The position numbers were made by a program, and so were the translations under genes. Positions 1 to 7,405 of a DNA stretch of 64,000 bases are shown here, piece after piece (positions within the stretch are counted from its first letter, which is position 1; each line of letters opens with the position of its first letter). Origin of the DNA: Limnobaculum xujianqingii. Lineage in GTDB: Bacteria; Pseudomonadota; Gammaproteobacteria; Enterobacterales; Enterobacteriaceae. The stretch is taken from NCBI RefSeq assembly GCF_013394855.1, contig NZ_JABMLK010000002.1, positions 496,001 to 560,000 on the forward strand. Direction: 5' to 3'. A model generated the notes under the pieces. That model was not told the DNA's origin, ran no database searches, and worked only from the letters and a program-made list of their open reading frames with translations.

Positions 1-1336
1 CAAAGCACATCGGTAGCCAGCGGAGATAGGCACTCAGCGGCGCGACCTCATCATTTTCCTGAATAGGCACTAAAGAGGCATTGAGTAAAACATTGTTCAG
101 CTCTCTAACTTGTTTTTGCAGTAACTGAGTATTTTCAGCGGTTAAATAAAACGCTAATGCGCTGCGATACATCTTGTGGCCATCTTTGAGATAGGTTTTT
201 ACTTCCTGACAGTCCGATTTTGTGTAGATCGAATCAGTATTTTCACCAATAGCTCGGTCAGCCAGCTTATTCAGATGCTCTTCAAGCTGGTCCTGTGGAT
301 AGATGACGATAGTCATGCTCATAATTGTGGATTCAGGCATTAAATCGAATAAGGCATTAATCCCATCACCTTTGCGGTTCTCTCCTGTGATATGCCCGAC
401 TCTCGGCGCTTTGCGTAAGCGATCTACCACCACAACCCGGTGAGGTCGAGCATCAAAATACCAGTTACCCTCTTTACTGTTTGACGCTGGTTCAGTAAAC
501 AGCAGCGACTCGGCAAAATCGGTCAGAACTGGCAGATTCTGAGCGTCCTGTTCGGCATACCCGGCGAGCTGATAAAACTGTTGCCGATCTTCAATAAACG
601 CTGGGGCAGGATTAAACCAACGCAGCAGCCAGTCATGAACCTGCGCTGCCGACTGGCGGTGCAGTTTGAGGCCTGCGCCTTTGAGTGCGCCGATGATGCG
701 TTCACAAATATTGTTGAGTGCGTCTTCCGGTGTCTGCCCTAGCAGGGTGGGATCGTTGTTAGGAATATAGCGATAGATAACCATCCGGTTTCGGCGCAAT
801 TGCCCCCGCCACGGGGTTTTTGTCACTACATCGTCAAAGAACAATCCGTTAGGTTTTGATATGTTATGCAGGTGCCGGTCCATCTGATTCAGCCATTCCT
901 CAGTAAACGCGCTGCCTTTGGCCTCGGGGACTACATAATTACGCAGTGTCTGCATATAAGAGGAGAAGTCACTTTCATTTTGACAGTAGAACTGAACAAT
1001 CCATGGATGGTTGTCTGTCTCTTCGAAACTGTCTTGCAGGGCATGGGTAATGATATCCCTGACTTCTTCCAATCGTGACTCTGCCCGACCTTCGGTGCCG
1101 ATGGGCGTTATCTCATAAACTGCACCAACGCTGTGGCCATCATCAAGCAAGAGCGTTTCACTGTGACTTTGATACTCAACCCACGGCAACAAATCGACAA
1201 AAGATTGCCCTTTGGCATAGAGAAAATTCACATCAGCCTGCGTTGTTTTACCACTGCGTACCGGTCGTTTTTGGCCTGTTTCAGCAGGTTGAGTTTCGGC
1301 ATCTTTCTTTATTGAGGCATGAAATAATGATTTCAT
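1..1336 (-). CDS. ICE conjugative transfer ATPase, VirB4/TraC-like (PFL_4709 type), N-terminal part
   Basis: The gene starts at an ATG (1336-1334) behind GGAGAG and runs open for about 445 codons off the left edge, so the stop lies outside the window. The protein begins MKSLFHASIKKDAE and continues without membrane segments. Size, sequence style and position after the lipoprotein gene match the ICE transfer ATPase family TIGR03744 (PFL_4709), the VirB4/TraC motor that powers T4SS assembly at the inner membrane. Only the N-terminal part is visible; the Walker A and B motifs expected further along cannot be checked. The start overlaps the stop of the preceding gene (TAATG), which implies translational coupling. 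The family assignment is from memory of these ICE modules. Confidence 0.78.
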   Translation of the reverse strand, partial: MKSLFHASIKKDAETQPAETGQKRPVRSGKTTQADVNFLYAKGQSFVDLLPWVEYQSHSETLLLDDGHSVGAVYEITPIGTEGRAESRLEEVRDIITHALQDSFEETDNHPWIVQFYCQNESDFSSYMQTLRNYVVPEAKGSAFTEEWLNQMDRHLHNISKPNGLFFDDVVTKTPWRGQLRRNRMVIYRYIPNNDPTLLGQTPEDALNNICERIIGALKGAGLKLHRQSAAQVHDWLLRWFNPAPAFIEDRQQFYQLAGYAEQDAQNLPVLTDFAESLLFTEPASNSKEGNWYFDARPHRVVVVDRLRKAPRVGHITGENRKGDGINALFDLMPESTIMSMTIVIYPQDQLEEHLNKLADRAIGENTDSIYTKSDCQEVKTYLKDGHKMYRSALAFYLTAENTQLLQKQVRELNNVLLNASLVPIQENDEVAPLSAYLRWLPMCF

Positions 1337-1727
1337 TACAACTCTCCTGTTCGTTCGCCTGGTAGAGCGTACTCAACGCGGCTATGTAGCGAAAAAACGG
1401 TGGAATAGCCGGGCACTGGCGTCGTTCCCTTACCGGTTAAATGAGGGAAGACATACATGACCAAATCAGGGTTCGGCAGGCGTGGAAAAAGTTGGTTAAC
1501 TTCATTTTCCGCCGTACGAGTATACTCCCGCTGGGCAGCGGTCATTGTATCCGGTGATGTTAGCGGTCGTCGTAGCTGAGTGCGCATATCGAGTAAGGTT
1601 TGAGAACCACCGGCTTGCTGATGCCACAGATCCAGCATACTTTTGCCATTTGTCGGCAGGATATCTTCTTGAGAGGTACTGCAACCCACCAAGGTGATGG
1701 TGAGTATGAGTAAAAGTGTTTTTTCAT
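1336..1727 (-). pseudogene. ICE conjugative transfer lipoprotein (VirB7-like), frameshifted in its signal peptide
   Basis: The open frame 1336-1692 begins with VGCSTSQEDILP and lacks a usual start codon with a ribosome site. An ATG with a good AGGTGAG site lies upstream at 1727-1725, but it is in another frame. If the A6 tract at 1719-1724 had seven A residues, the product would begin MKKTLLLILTITLVGCSTSQ, a textbook lipoprotein signal with the lipobox LVGC. The gene therefore looks like the ICE lipoprotein of the TIGR03751 type carrying a one-base deletion in a homopolymer. The remaining 118 residues look intact and the stop overlaps the ATPase start. A sequencing error or slippage-driven on/off state would look the same. 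A TTG start at 1692 would give a protein with no signal peptide. Confidence 0.7.
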
Positions 1728-1735
1728 GTACTCAC

Positions 1736-3148
1736 CTAATCCAGTTCTGCGTTGATATTAGTGGCATCGTCATATTTAACTTTGCGGCCCTGTTGCTCAT
1801 AATCAATGGGGATCTGCTTGCTGATATGTATCGCGATAGGATGGCCCGGAGGGACATACACAGCATCAAACATTTGGCCGTAACGTTGCTTAAACCAATC
1901 ACTGGTCTCTTTTAAGCCGCCCCCGAGCATCTGACCAAGAACATACTGGCCGCTGCTGCCAGTGACGGCAGTTGTTACAGAGCTGCCATCGACGACGGTG
2001 GTCGTATTACCATTGGCAAAGGCATCGGCGGCAGCGGCTGAACCTGACAGCAAGAATTGGCTGCCGATATATTCAGCTGCGTTGGATTTTCTCGTACCCG
2101 GTACGCAGGGTAATCCCTGTGGATCGGATATCCAGCCAATCACACTGCTTTGCTGGCTATCACCACTATTCTGCGCTTTGTCTGAGGCTGGAGGGACGGT
2201 ACGCACTGTTCCGTCACGGAATACGAAGGTGATTGAATGAACATTGCCCCTGACGCATGAAAGCGTCCAGTCGCCGGAGGCTGAACCTGACATAACGGCT
2301 CCTTCAACGTCGGGCAGTTCAATCCCGTTAGCAGTCAGGTTATCTCGACCTATCAACACCTTAAATGGATACGGGTCGGTTACCGTGCCGTTAATTGGCA
2401 CTCGGCCAAGTAGGGCGGTCATAGCGACGGAACCCATCAACGTTGAATTTTCAGGGAGTGTGTAGACAGGCTTCGCATCTTCAATATCCCGCTCGCCTTT
2501 GAGTGCTGCACGAAATTCCTTTTGATCTTGACCTAATTCAGAGTCATCAAGAGATTTAAAACGGGTAGGGAAGCTGAAACCCGGAGATGATTTTTGGGCA
2601 TCATCATTAATGGCATCCTGAGGCTCAATCCAACGAATGTTATTGCCCGATTGGTCGGGTAGATCGCTTGACTCTAAACCCAGACCGATAGGTAAATCCC
2701 CCGATAGATGGTTACTACTGGTCAGCTTTTCTAAACGTGATTGAAACTCATCAACCAGTGAGTTTTGTTGAGAACGCATTTCACCCCGCAGCGTATCCCG
2801 CTCAGAATTAAGTGCGGACGCTATTCGAGTATCAACGCTCTGCTCTCGTTCTCTAAGAAGCTGGTTTTCTTTTAGTAGCGTGGAATTGTTGGTTTTAATC
2901 TCTTGGAGTTCACGCCTATATTGTTTCATTTGACCCACTAACGTCGCCACCGTATCGGCAGCGGTATCACCGTCAATACCGAGTGCTTGCAGCTCCTCAT
3001 CGGTTAAGTCAGCCACCGCAATTGACACTATCTTTTGATTATCCGAATCTGGTGACGGCGCATTACAGGATTTAAGTCCGATAAATATGGCCCCTAAAAC
3101 AGCAATAGGTAGGATCAGCTTGAGCATATTATTGGGTTTCAGCTTCAT
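1736..3148 (-). CDS. ICE T4SS protein, TraB/VirB10-like (PFL_4705 type)
   Basis: This 470-residue protein has one N-terminal membrane segment (about residues 8-26), a charged coiled coil (about 70-145, rich in Q, E, R and L) and a long C-terminal periplasmic domain. That layout is typical of the TraB/VirB10 scaffold linking inner and outer membranes in a conjugation channel, and the protein resembles TIGR03752 of ICEs. The start overlaps the end of the preceding VirB9-like gene by 4 bp (ATGA). A stretch rich in Ala, Ser and Gly (about residues 365-400) lies in the C-terminal domain. The VirB10 role is inferred from family and architecture. Confidence 0.8.
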   Translation of the reverse strand: MKLKPNNMLKLILPIAVLGAIFIGLKSCNAPSPDSDNQKIVSIAVADLTDEELQALGIDGDTAADTVATLVGQMKQYRRELQEIKTNNSTLLKENQLLREREQSVDTRIASALNSERDTLRGEMRSQQNSLVDEFQSRLEKLTSSNHLSGDLPIGLGLESSDLPDQSGNNIRWIEPQDAINDDAQKSSPGFSFPTRFKSLDDSELGQDQKEFRAALKGERDIEDAKPVYTLPENSTLMGSVAMTALLGRVPINGTVTDPYPFKVLIGRDNLTANGIELPDVEGAVMSGSASGDWTLSCVRGNVHSITFVFRDGTVRTVPPASDKAQNSGDSQQSSVIGWISDPQGLPCVPGTRKSNAAEYIGSQFLLSGSAAAADAFANGNTTTVVDGSSVTTAVTGSSGQYVLGQMLGGGLKETSDWFKQRYGQMFDAVYVPPGHPIAIHISKQIPIDYEQQGRKVKYDDATNINAELD

Positions 3149-3990
3149 GGCTTTGCTCCCAATTTGTTACTGGTTTCAGGGACTGGCTCTGGTAGAACCG
3201 CTTGTTCTGCCCCATGGTTGCGAGTCACTAAATACACCACCGTTGTGTCTTCAGGCGTTCCGATTGCCCCTAACCAAGCGTGCTGGAATGTGGCAGCATA
3301 AAAATGGCCTTGGAGCGCCCTGGGGTCGAGAGCAATTCGTTGGCGACTGGTATTTTTTAGCTTAATTGCAGTAACAACATAATTGCCGCTACGCCAGGCA
3401 TTGAGTGGGGTTGCGATGATAGGTTCACTGGGCAAGAGCGTTGAAATAGTAGCAGGGAGTCTGACGGATACTTGCTGAATTCCTGGTAATGCCTCGATGG
3501 TGCGCAAAGGGGCATACAGACTTTGCGCTGCATAGCGCGTCAGGGCAACCGGCTGTGGAATAGAAAGCGTGTAGGGCTGCTCTGGTTGAGCCTCCGATGC
3601 TGTGTTTTGAGTTCCCCGCCCCCCATCTTGCTGATTGCTGAAAACACTATCACCGTAAACTAACTTAACTGGTTCAAGCACCGTTTTACCGACTTTAGCA
3701 CTGATATCGAGCAGTATTAACTCACCATTTTCTACGTTCCGCAGCTGTAAACGGCTGGGGGGAAATGGCTCGTTGGCCAGTAGATACACTGTACCACCGG
3801 CGCTCTGTAGCCGAATTTTACCGTCAAGGCTGGCTGGATAGCCGATTCGAACGTTTCTATCAACGAAAATGATCCGCTCTTGATCCACGTTTAAACTAAT
3901 TTGCAGAGGAATGCGTTCCCATTTCATCAATTCAACCGCTTGGGCACCGGCACTGATTAAAACCGATAGGAAAATGAGGATATGTTTCAT
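3145..3990 (-). CDS. ICE T4SS protein, TraK/VirB9-like (PFL_4704 type)
   Basis: The 281-residue protein starts with a cleavable signal peptide (MKHILIFLSVLISAGAQA) and is otherwise beta-rich and soluble, as expected for a periplasmic or outer-membrane core subunit. It matches the style and position of TIGR03749 (PFL_4704), the TraK/VirB9-like partner of the TraB-like scaffold encoded next. It overlaps both neighbours by 4 bp, placing it in one tightly coupled operon. A low-complexity linker around residues 113-135 (GGRGTQNTASEAQPEQP) separates two putative domains. No frameshift is visible. Confidence 0.78.
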   Translation of the reverse strand: MKHILIFLSVLISAGAQAVELMKWERIPLQISLNVDQERIIFVDRNVRIGYPASLDGKIRLQSAGGTVYLLANEPFPPSRLQLRNVENGELILLDISAKVGKTVLEPVKLVYGDSVFSNQQDGGRGTQNTASEAQPEQPYTLSIPQPVALTRYAAQSLYAPLRTIEALPGIQQVSVRLPATISTLLPSEPIIATPLNAWRSGNYVVTAIKLKNTSRQRIALDPRALQGHFYAATFQHAWLGAIGTPEDTTVVYLVTRNHGAEQAVLPEPVPETSNKLGAKP

Positions 3991-4628
3991 TTATCCGCTC
4001 CTGAAGCTGGGGCAGCTTCTAATCGCTGTGGGTTAGCGGAGTAACAGTCGATGGCTAATCCCCATGGATTATTTTCTGCATCCACGTCATAGCGTACAAC
4101 TTTGATGGGATAACGAACGAGAGCCCGTTTAACCGGCTCAGAACGGTAATATTCATCGACCGTCAAATCGAGCGTAACTAACCAGTTGTCCCGGTCGATA
4201 ACTTCGACACGTTTGTTATTGAAACCTCTGCCCGGGATCTCATAAGTCCCTCGGACACGATCTCTTAGCTCACCGGCGTCACGCCGATAACGATAATCTT
4301 GTTCTAATTGAGAGTGGCAAGCGGGTGTCAGGTAAGCATTTAACGATTGCAGGTTACGGGCGTAGTCAACGTCGCCATTGGTTGGCCAGCGGTTGAGCTG
4401 CTGAAAAATATAAAACGTAAAGGCGTAGACACTACCGGGAGGGACTTCCCACCAGGCTCTGGTGCTCCCGGCTCGTAAGTCTGGAGGATTATGAATGGTT
4501 AAATCTCGTGGTGCGGTTTGCCATCCGTACCACAATCCCATGGCGATGATCAGAATAATAACCAGACCTAAACGCAGCGAGTTGATATGAGAATCTCGGG
4601 CGGCCAGTGCGTGTTTAAATTTGCTCAT
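3987..4628 (-). CDS. ICE T4SS protein, TraE/VirB8-like (PFL_4703 type)
   Basis: The 213-residue protein has a short cytoplasmic N-terminus, one membrane segment (about residues 20-36, LGLVIILIIAMGLWYGW) and a periplasmic domain. This is the VirB8/TraE layout, and in ICEs of this class it corresponds to TIGR03746 (PFL_4703). Such proteins nucleate the inner-membrane platform of the conjugative T4SS. It begins 3 bp after the TraL/VirB3-like gene and overlaps the VirB9-like gene by 4 bp. No defect is visible. Confidence 0.8.
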   Translation of the reverse strand: MSKFKHALAARDSHINSLRLGLVIILIIAMGLWYGWQTAPRDLTIHNPPDLRAGSTRAWWEVPPGSVYAFTFYIFQQLNRWPTNGDVDYARNLQSLNAYLTPACHSQLEQDYRYRRDAGELRDRVRGTYEIPGRGFNNKRVEVIDRDNWLVTLDLTVDEYYRSEPVKRALVRYPIKVVRYDVDAENNPWGLAIDCYSANPQRLEAAPASGADK

Positions 4629-4631
4629 GGC

Positions 4632-4979
4632 TTAACTCCGTTTTATTGACCAAATGGCGCCGAATTGAATTAATCGCGTATCACCAAACCCACGTCGGGC
4701 GAACCATGCAGCAATTGCCAGATAGAGCCAGGTATCTGGCCTGCCGCGTTTAAGGCGTGCAAAGTATTTACCGCCCCATAAAATAGCTAAGGCCGCAAAT
4801 AGCAGGGCGCAGGTGGGTATGAGGGGCCAGAGTTGCAGAGCTATAGCGGGAATAACGCCGAAAAATAACCCGCTAAAGAACCCAAGCAAGAAGGCGATAA
4901 AAAGCTCGCTGGTGGTGAGACCCCGAAATACGGACGGTTCTCTGTTGAGTCGGTCGGGTAAAAAGTCGATTGAGGCCAT
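4632..4979 (-). CDS. ICE T4SS protein, TraL/VirB3-like (DUF3487 type)
   Basis: This 115-residue protein has a soluble N-terminus with the phrase FLPDRLNREPSVFRGLTTSE, two adjacent membrane segments (about residues 28-68) and a basic tail. Small two-helix proteins at this position, between the pilin-like gene and the VirB8-like gene, are the ICE family TIGR03750/DUF3487, analogous to TraL/VirB3. It lies 1 bp from the upstream gene. It probably sits in the inner membrane next to the VirB4-like ATPase. The function is inferred from family and order. Confidence 0.75.
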   Translation of the reverse strand: MASIDFLPDRLNREPSVFRGLTTSELFIAFLLGFFSGLFFGVIPAIALQLWPLIPTCALLFAALAILWGGKYFARLKRGRPDTWLYLAIAAWFARRGFGDTRLIQFGAIWSIKRS

Positions 4980-4980
4980 A

Positions 4981-5343
4981 TCAAAGTATCTCAGAGGCTT
5001 TGGTCAGCAACCAAATAATGACAACCAGCAGAACAGCACCTACACCGGCGATAGCCCCAAGGTCTTTCCACTGCTTTTTACCCGTTTGGACTTCTGCGTA
5101 GGTTGCGATACAGCTATTAGCAACTGAGAGAAATCCGACGGCACAGATCCCCAACGCCAAGAGAATGACAATATCGTAACCGTAGTTTTTTATGGTATCG
5201 ACGATCCCTTTGCCTTTACCTCTAGAGGGATCTTCCATGGTGGGTAAGTCGGCTCGGGCCATGACGGGAGTTAAAAAAATGATGACGCTAACGATAGCGC
5301 GTTGATATATCTGAACGATAAATTGTATAAAAGATATACGCAT
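4981..5343 (-). CDS. ICE small integral membrane protein, pilin-like (TIGR03745/DUF2976 type)
   Basis: The 120-residue protein has a signal or membrane segment (about residues 9-30), the motif LPTMEDPSRGKGKGIVD, and two further hydrophobic helices (about 56-75 and 93-112). This arrangement is that of the ICE family TIGR03745/DUF2976, a small inner-membrane protein often considered the VirB2/TraA-like pilin candidate. It sits in the usual order between the DUF3262-type and VirB3-like genes. The start at 5343 gives MRISFIQFIVQIYQRAIVS, a plausible long leader. The pilin role is inferred. Confidence 0.72.
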   Translation of the reverse strand: MRISFIQFIVQIYQRAIVSVIIFLTPVMARADLPTMEDPSRGKGKGIVDTIKNYGYDIVILLALGICAVGFLSVANSCIATYAEVQTGKKQWKDLGAIAGVGAVLLVVIIWLLTKASEIL

Positions 5344-5356
5344 GCCATGTTCTCCA

Positions 5357-5593
5357 TTAGCTTAAGGCGAGCCATAAGCAAAATAAAATAAGTAATACTG
5401 TGCGCCCGGTGATACTGCCGAGCTGTTTCCAGCTAACCTGTCCCGAACTTATCCCTCTAAAGGCGGTAATCAGCACCCAGGCGGCAAACAAAAACAACGA
5501 GGCAGAGAAAAGCGCGAGTAGCATCAGGTTCATCGATTCAGGTTTGGCGTTACTGCCAGCTTGAAATGCCGCAGATAAGTCAGCGCTGTTCAT
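5357..5593 (-). CDS. ICE small membrane protein, TIGR03758/DUF3262 type
   Basis: This 78-residue protein has two hydrophobic helices (about residues 23-45 and 61-77) and the short loop GISSGQVSWKQLGSITGR. It matches by length, topology and position the ICE family TIGR03758/DUF3262, a small inner-membrane subunit of the transfer apparatus. Its start overlaps the stop of the preceding RAQPRD gene by 4 bp. No specific biochemical role is known to me. Confidence 0.72.
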   Translation of the reverse strand: MNSADLSAAFQAGSNAKPESMNLMLLALFSASLFLFAAWVLITAFRGISSGQVSWKQLGSITGRTVLLILFCLWLALS

Positions 5594-5898
5594 CGAACGG
5601 TTTCTCGTCGGTATTCACCCACCAAGGGAATAGGTACTCGGGGTTGAGCTCGTGAAGGCGATAGATATTGTTCAATGCCGGAACGCATTAGTTGGATATC
5701 ATGATGGATCTGCGGGTAATCAAAGAAAAAACGTTGCTCAGTTACATTGGATTGCGCCGTCTGGTGGGCTCTTTTCAGCGTTGATTCAATTTGAGCTAAT
5801 TGTTTTAAAGTAAGAGCGAGTTCTTCATTCTCACTGGCATGGAGTGGCAGATTAAATGATGCGCTAATCAATAGCACTAACCATTTAGAACAGCGCAT
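5590..5898 (-). CDS. RAQPRD-family ICE protein
   Basis: The 102-residue product has a signal peptide (about residues 1-21), a helical body and the sequence SPSRAQPRVPIPL near its C-terminus, a variant of the RAQPRD motif that names this ICE protein family (PF09686). It is the first visible gene of the transfer run on the minus strand and has a very strong ribosome site (AGGAGG, 6 bp before the ATG). A 9-bp perfect hairpin lies just upstream at 5910-5936. In related elements genes for a TIGR03747 membrane protein and a coupling ATPase precede this gene; none is present here. Confidence 0.8.
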   Translation of the reverse strand: MRCSKWLVLLISASFNLPLHASENEELALTLKQLAQIESTLKRAHQTAQSNVTEQRFFFDYPQIHHDIQLMRSGIEQYLSPSRAQPRVPIPLVGEYRRETVR

Positions 5899-5909
5899 AG
5901 AAGGAGCCT

Positions 5910-5936
5910 CCTGTTGACGATAAGTGAGTCAACAGG
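5910..5936. terminator. Perfect hairpin between cargo genes and T4SS run
   Basis: CCTGTTGAC (5910-5918) pairs with GTCAACAGG (5928-5936) across a 9-base loop. It lies between the helical partner gene and the first T4SS gene, directly before the strong ribosome site of the latter. It lacks a clear T run, so it may be a leader hairpin of the T4SS transcript rather than a true terminator. Confidence 0.45.
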
Positions 5937-5993
5937 ATGGCGTTAAGATAAGACTATTTCAGTGGGAAATTGAGTTTTGGTTTAGAAGAGTTT

Positions 5994-6584
5994 CTATTTT
6001 ATGTTTAAAAGTTCATCACGAGCTTTAGGTTCTAATAGTCCACATGAAATTAATTCTTCAATATCTTTAGGCCTACTTTGTAATGATTTCAATTGAGCTT
6101 TAAGATATACCTCATTCCATCTCAATTGCTCAATGTCAATTTCATTTTCAGCTAAAGGTGGAATATCAAATACAATATCGCGAATTGAATAAGCTTTAAC
6201 TGGAGCCATTGAAAATGGTTGTTTAGGCTCAAAGGGGGAAAGTTTATTTCTAAGATCAATCAGTTTTGGTAAATTATTAGCTGAGTCAACCATATTTTGT
6301 GGGTTTTTTTCTCCATTCAATTCTCTAGCTTGAATTTGAATTCTTGATTTTATAGCTGTAGTACTGGGTAAAATATAATCTCTCAATAGAAAGTAATATT
6401 CAAGCTGTCTTAACATTGCATTTTTACCCAATAAATATGAGTTTTTCATACTGTCTTGCCAAAAAGATTTATCTAAACCTTGATTCTGCGTAGGACACGC
6501 ATGTTTCAATGTTCTTATAACATCTTCTTCAAACATATTAATGCTAGTTAGTGTTATTAATGTTTGCCTGTAATCTTCATGCAT
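5994..6584 (-). CDS. Unknown helical partner of the Mrr-like nuclease (ICE cargo)
   Basis: I do not recognise this 196-residue protein. It is soluble, lacks signal and membrane segments, and looks almost wholly helical (for example MFEEDVIRTLKHA, and DIEELISCGLLEPKARDELL near the end). Its start codon overlaps the stop of the Mrr-like nuclease gene by one base (TAATG), so the two are probably translated together and may form a functional pair. The region is visibly AT-richer than the T4SS genes beside it, a sign of separate acquisition. A role as regulator, antitoxin-like partner or sensor of the nuclease is possible but not shown. No related family comes to mind. Confidence 0.6.
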   Translation of the reverse strand: MHEDYRQTLITLTSINMFEEDVIRTLKHACPTQNQGLDKSFWQDSMKNSYLLGKNAMLRQLEYYFLLRDYILPSTTAIKSRIQIQARELNGEKNPQNMVDSANNLPKLIDLRNKLSPFEPKQPFSMAPVKAYSIRDIVFDIPPLAENEIDIEQLRWNEVYLKAQLKSLQSRPKDIEELISCGLLEPKARDELLNIK

Positions 6585-7396
6585 TATTTTTTTATGGCAT
6601 CAATTTCTTCTAAACTAACTGAGCTAAGAAATACAGATGAGTCTTCAATATGTTTATCAAAATTGGCCAAAGCTGACTCGATAGGGGTAATACAGCTTTC
6701 TTTAAATTCTTGGCTAAATATGAAATTGCTTTTGTTAAGTTCTAAATAACAGCTAGAATATGAATCACCTAATTCATTCGTTAAATCTAAAGCCTGATTA
6801 AGCGAGGTTAGTGATAAGTTTTTTTGTTGTAGCTTGTCATTTTTGTACTCAGAATACTGTTTTACTCCAATATAACCAACGAGTAAGAGAATGAAAATAA
6901 AGAATGAGCGTAAACACCACTGAGTGATGGTGAGACGTTGAAACCAATGCCCATAAAAACTTTTTTGAATGTCAGGATACAAACCTATGTGATCGCATAT
7001 TGTATTCCATCCCCACAGAGATATTTCACATTTACCTTGTTCTAGACGTTCTTGGGTTAACTTTACTACATATTCTTGGATTTTTCGGTCATCGGGTGCA
7101 GTGGTTAAGATAATTAAATGATCAATTTTTCGAGGAAATTTAGAGATATCTTTGATAATTTGATCAATTTCTTTAATCGAAAAGTTTTGTCCAAAACCAT
7201 CACCTTTGCCTTTACACTGTAATGCAATGAATTTGTTATTTTTTGTAAGAGTATATAAGTCAACACCATTCTGAAATTGGCCATTACGGCCCCAACGTTG
7301 AAATTGCTTACCATATATTTTACTGAGTAATGCTCTACAGAGTCGTTCAAAATGTTGCCAATCTCTTGAAGGGGAATAGCTTGCTGAATGGGGCAT
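6584..7396 (-). CDS. Membrane-anchored Mrr-like PD-(D/E)xK nuclease (ICE cargo, putative defence)
   Basis: This 270-residue protein starts with a restriction-endonuclease-like domain. Glu17 in HFERLCRALL, Asp46 in QNGVDLY and Gln60-Cys-Lys62 in FIALQCKGKG form the E...D...QxK pattern of the Mrr branch of the PD-(D/E)xK superfamily. A membrane helix follows (about residues 163-179, SFFIFILLLVGYIGV), and then about 90 residues without known motifs, probably on the far side of the membrane. A cytoplasmic nuclease tethered to the inner membrane would suit a phage-defence or plasmid-exclusion role. The downstream gene is translationally coupled. The IS630 copy begins only 8 bp upstream of the ATG, so native promoter and ribosome site appear lost. 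Function is inferred from fold motifs and context. Confidence 0.65.
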   Translation of the reverse strand: MPHSASYSPSRDWQHFERLCRALLSKIYGKQFQRWGRNGQFQNGVDLYTLTKNNKFIALQCKGKGDGFGQNFSIKEIDQIIKDISKFPRKIDHLIILTTAPDDRKIQEYVVKLTQERLEQGKCEISLWGWNTICDHIGLYPDIQKSFYGHWFQRLTITQWCLRSFFIFILLLVGYIGVKQYSEYKNDKLQQKNLSLTSLNQALDLTNELGDSYSSCYLELNKSNFIFSQEFKESCITPIESALANFDKHIEDSSVFLSSVSLEEIDAIKK

Positions 7397-7405
7397 ATCG
7401 TACTA

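Noticed and set aside
7114..7350. 78-codon minus-strand frame inside the nuclease gene
   Set aside because: It is the alternative frame of an AT-rich gene; the main frame has clear nuclease motifs.
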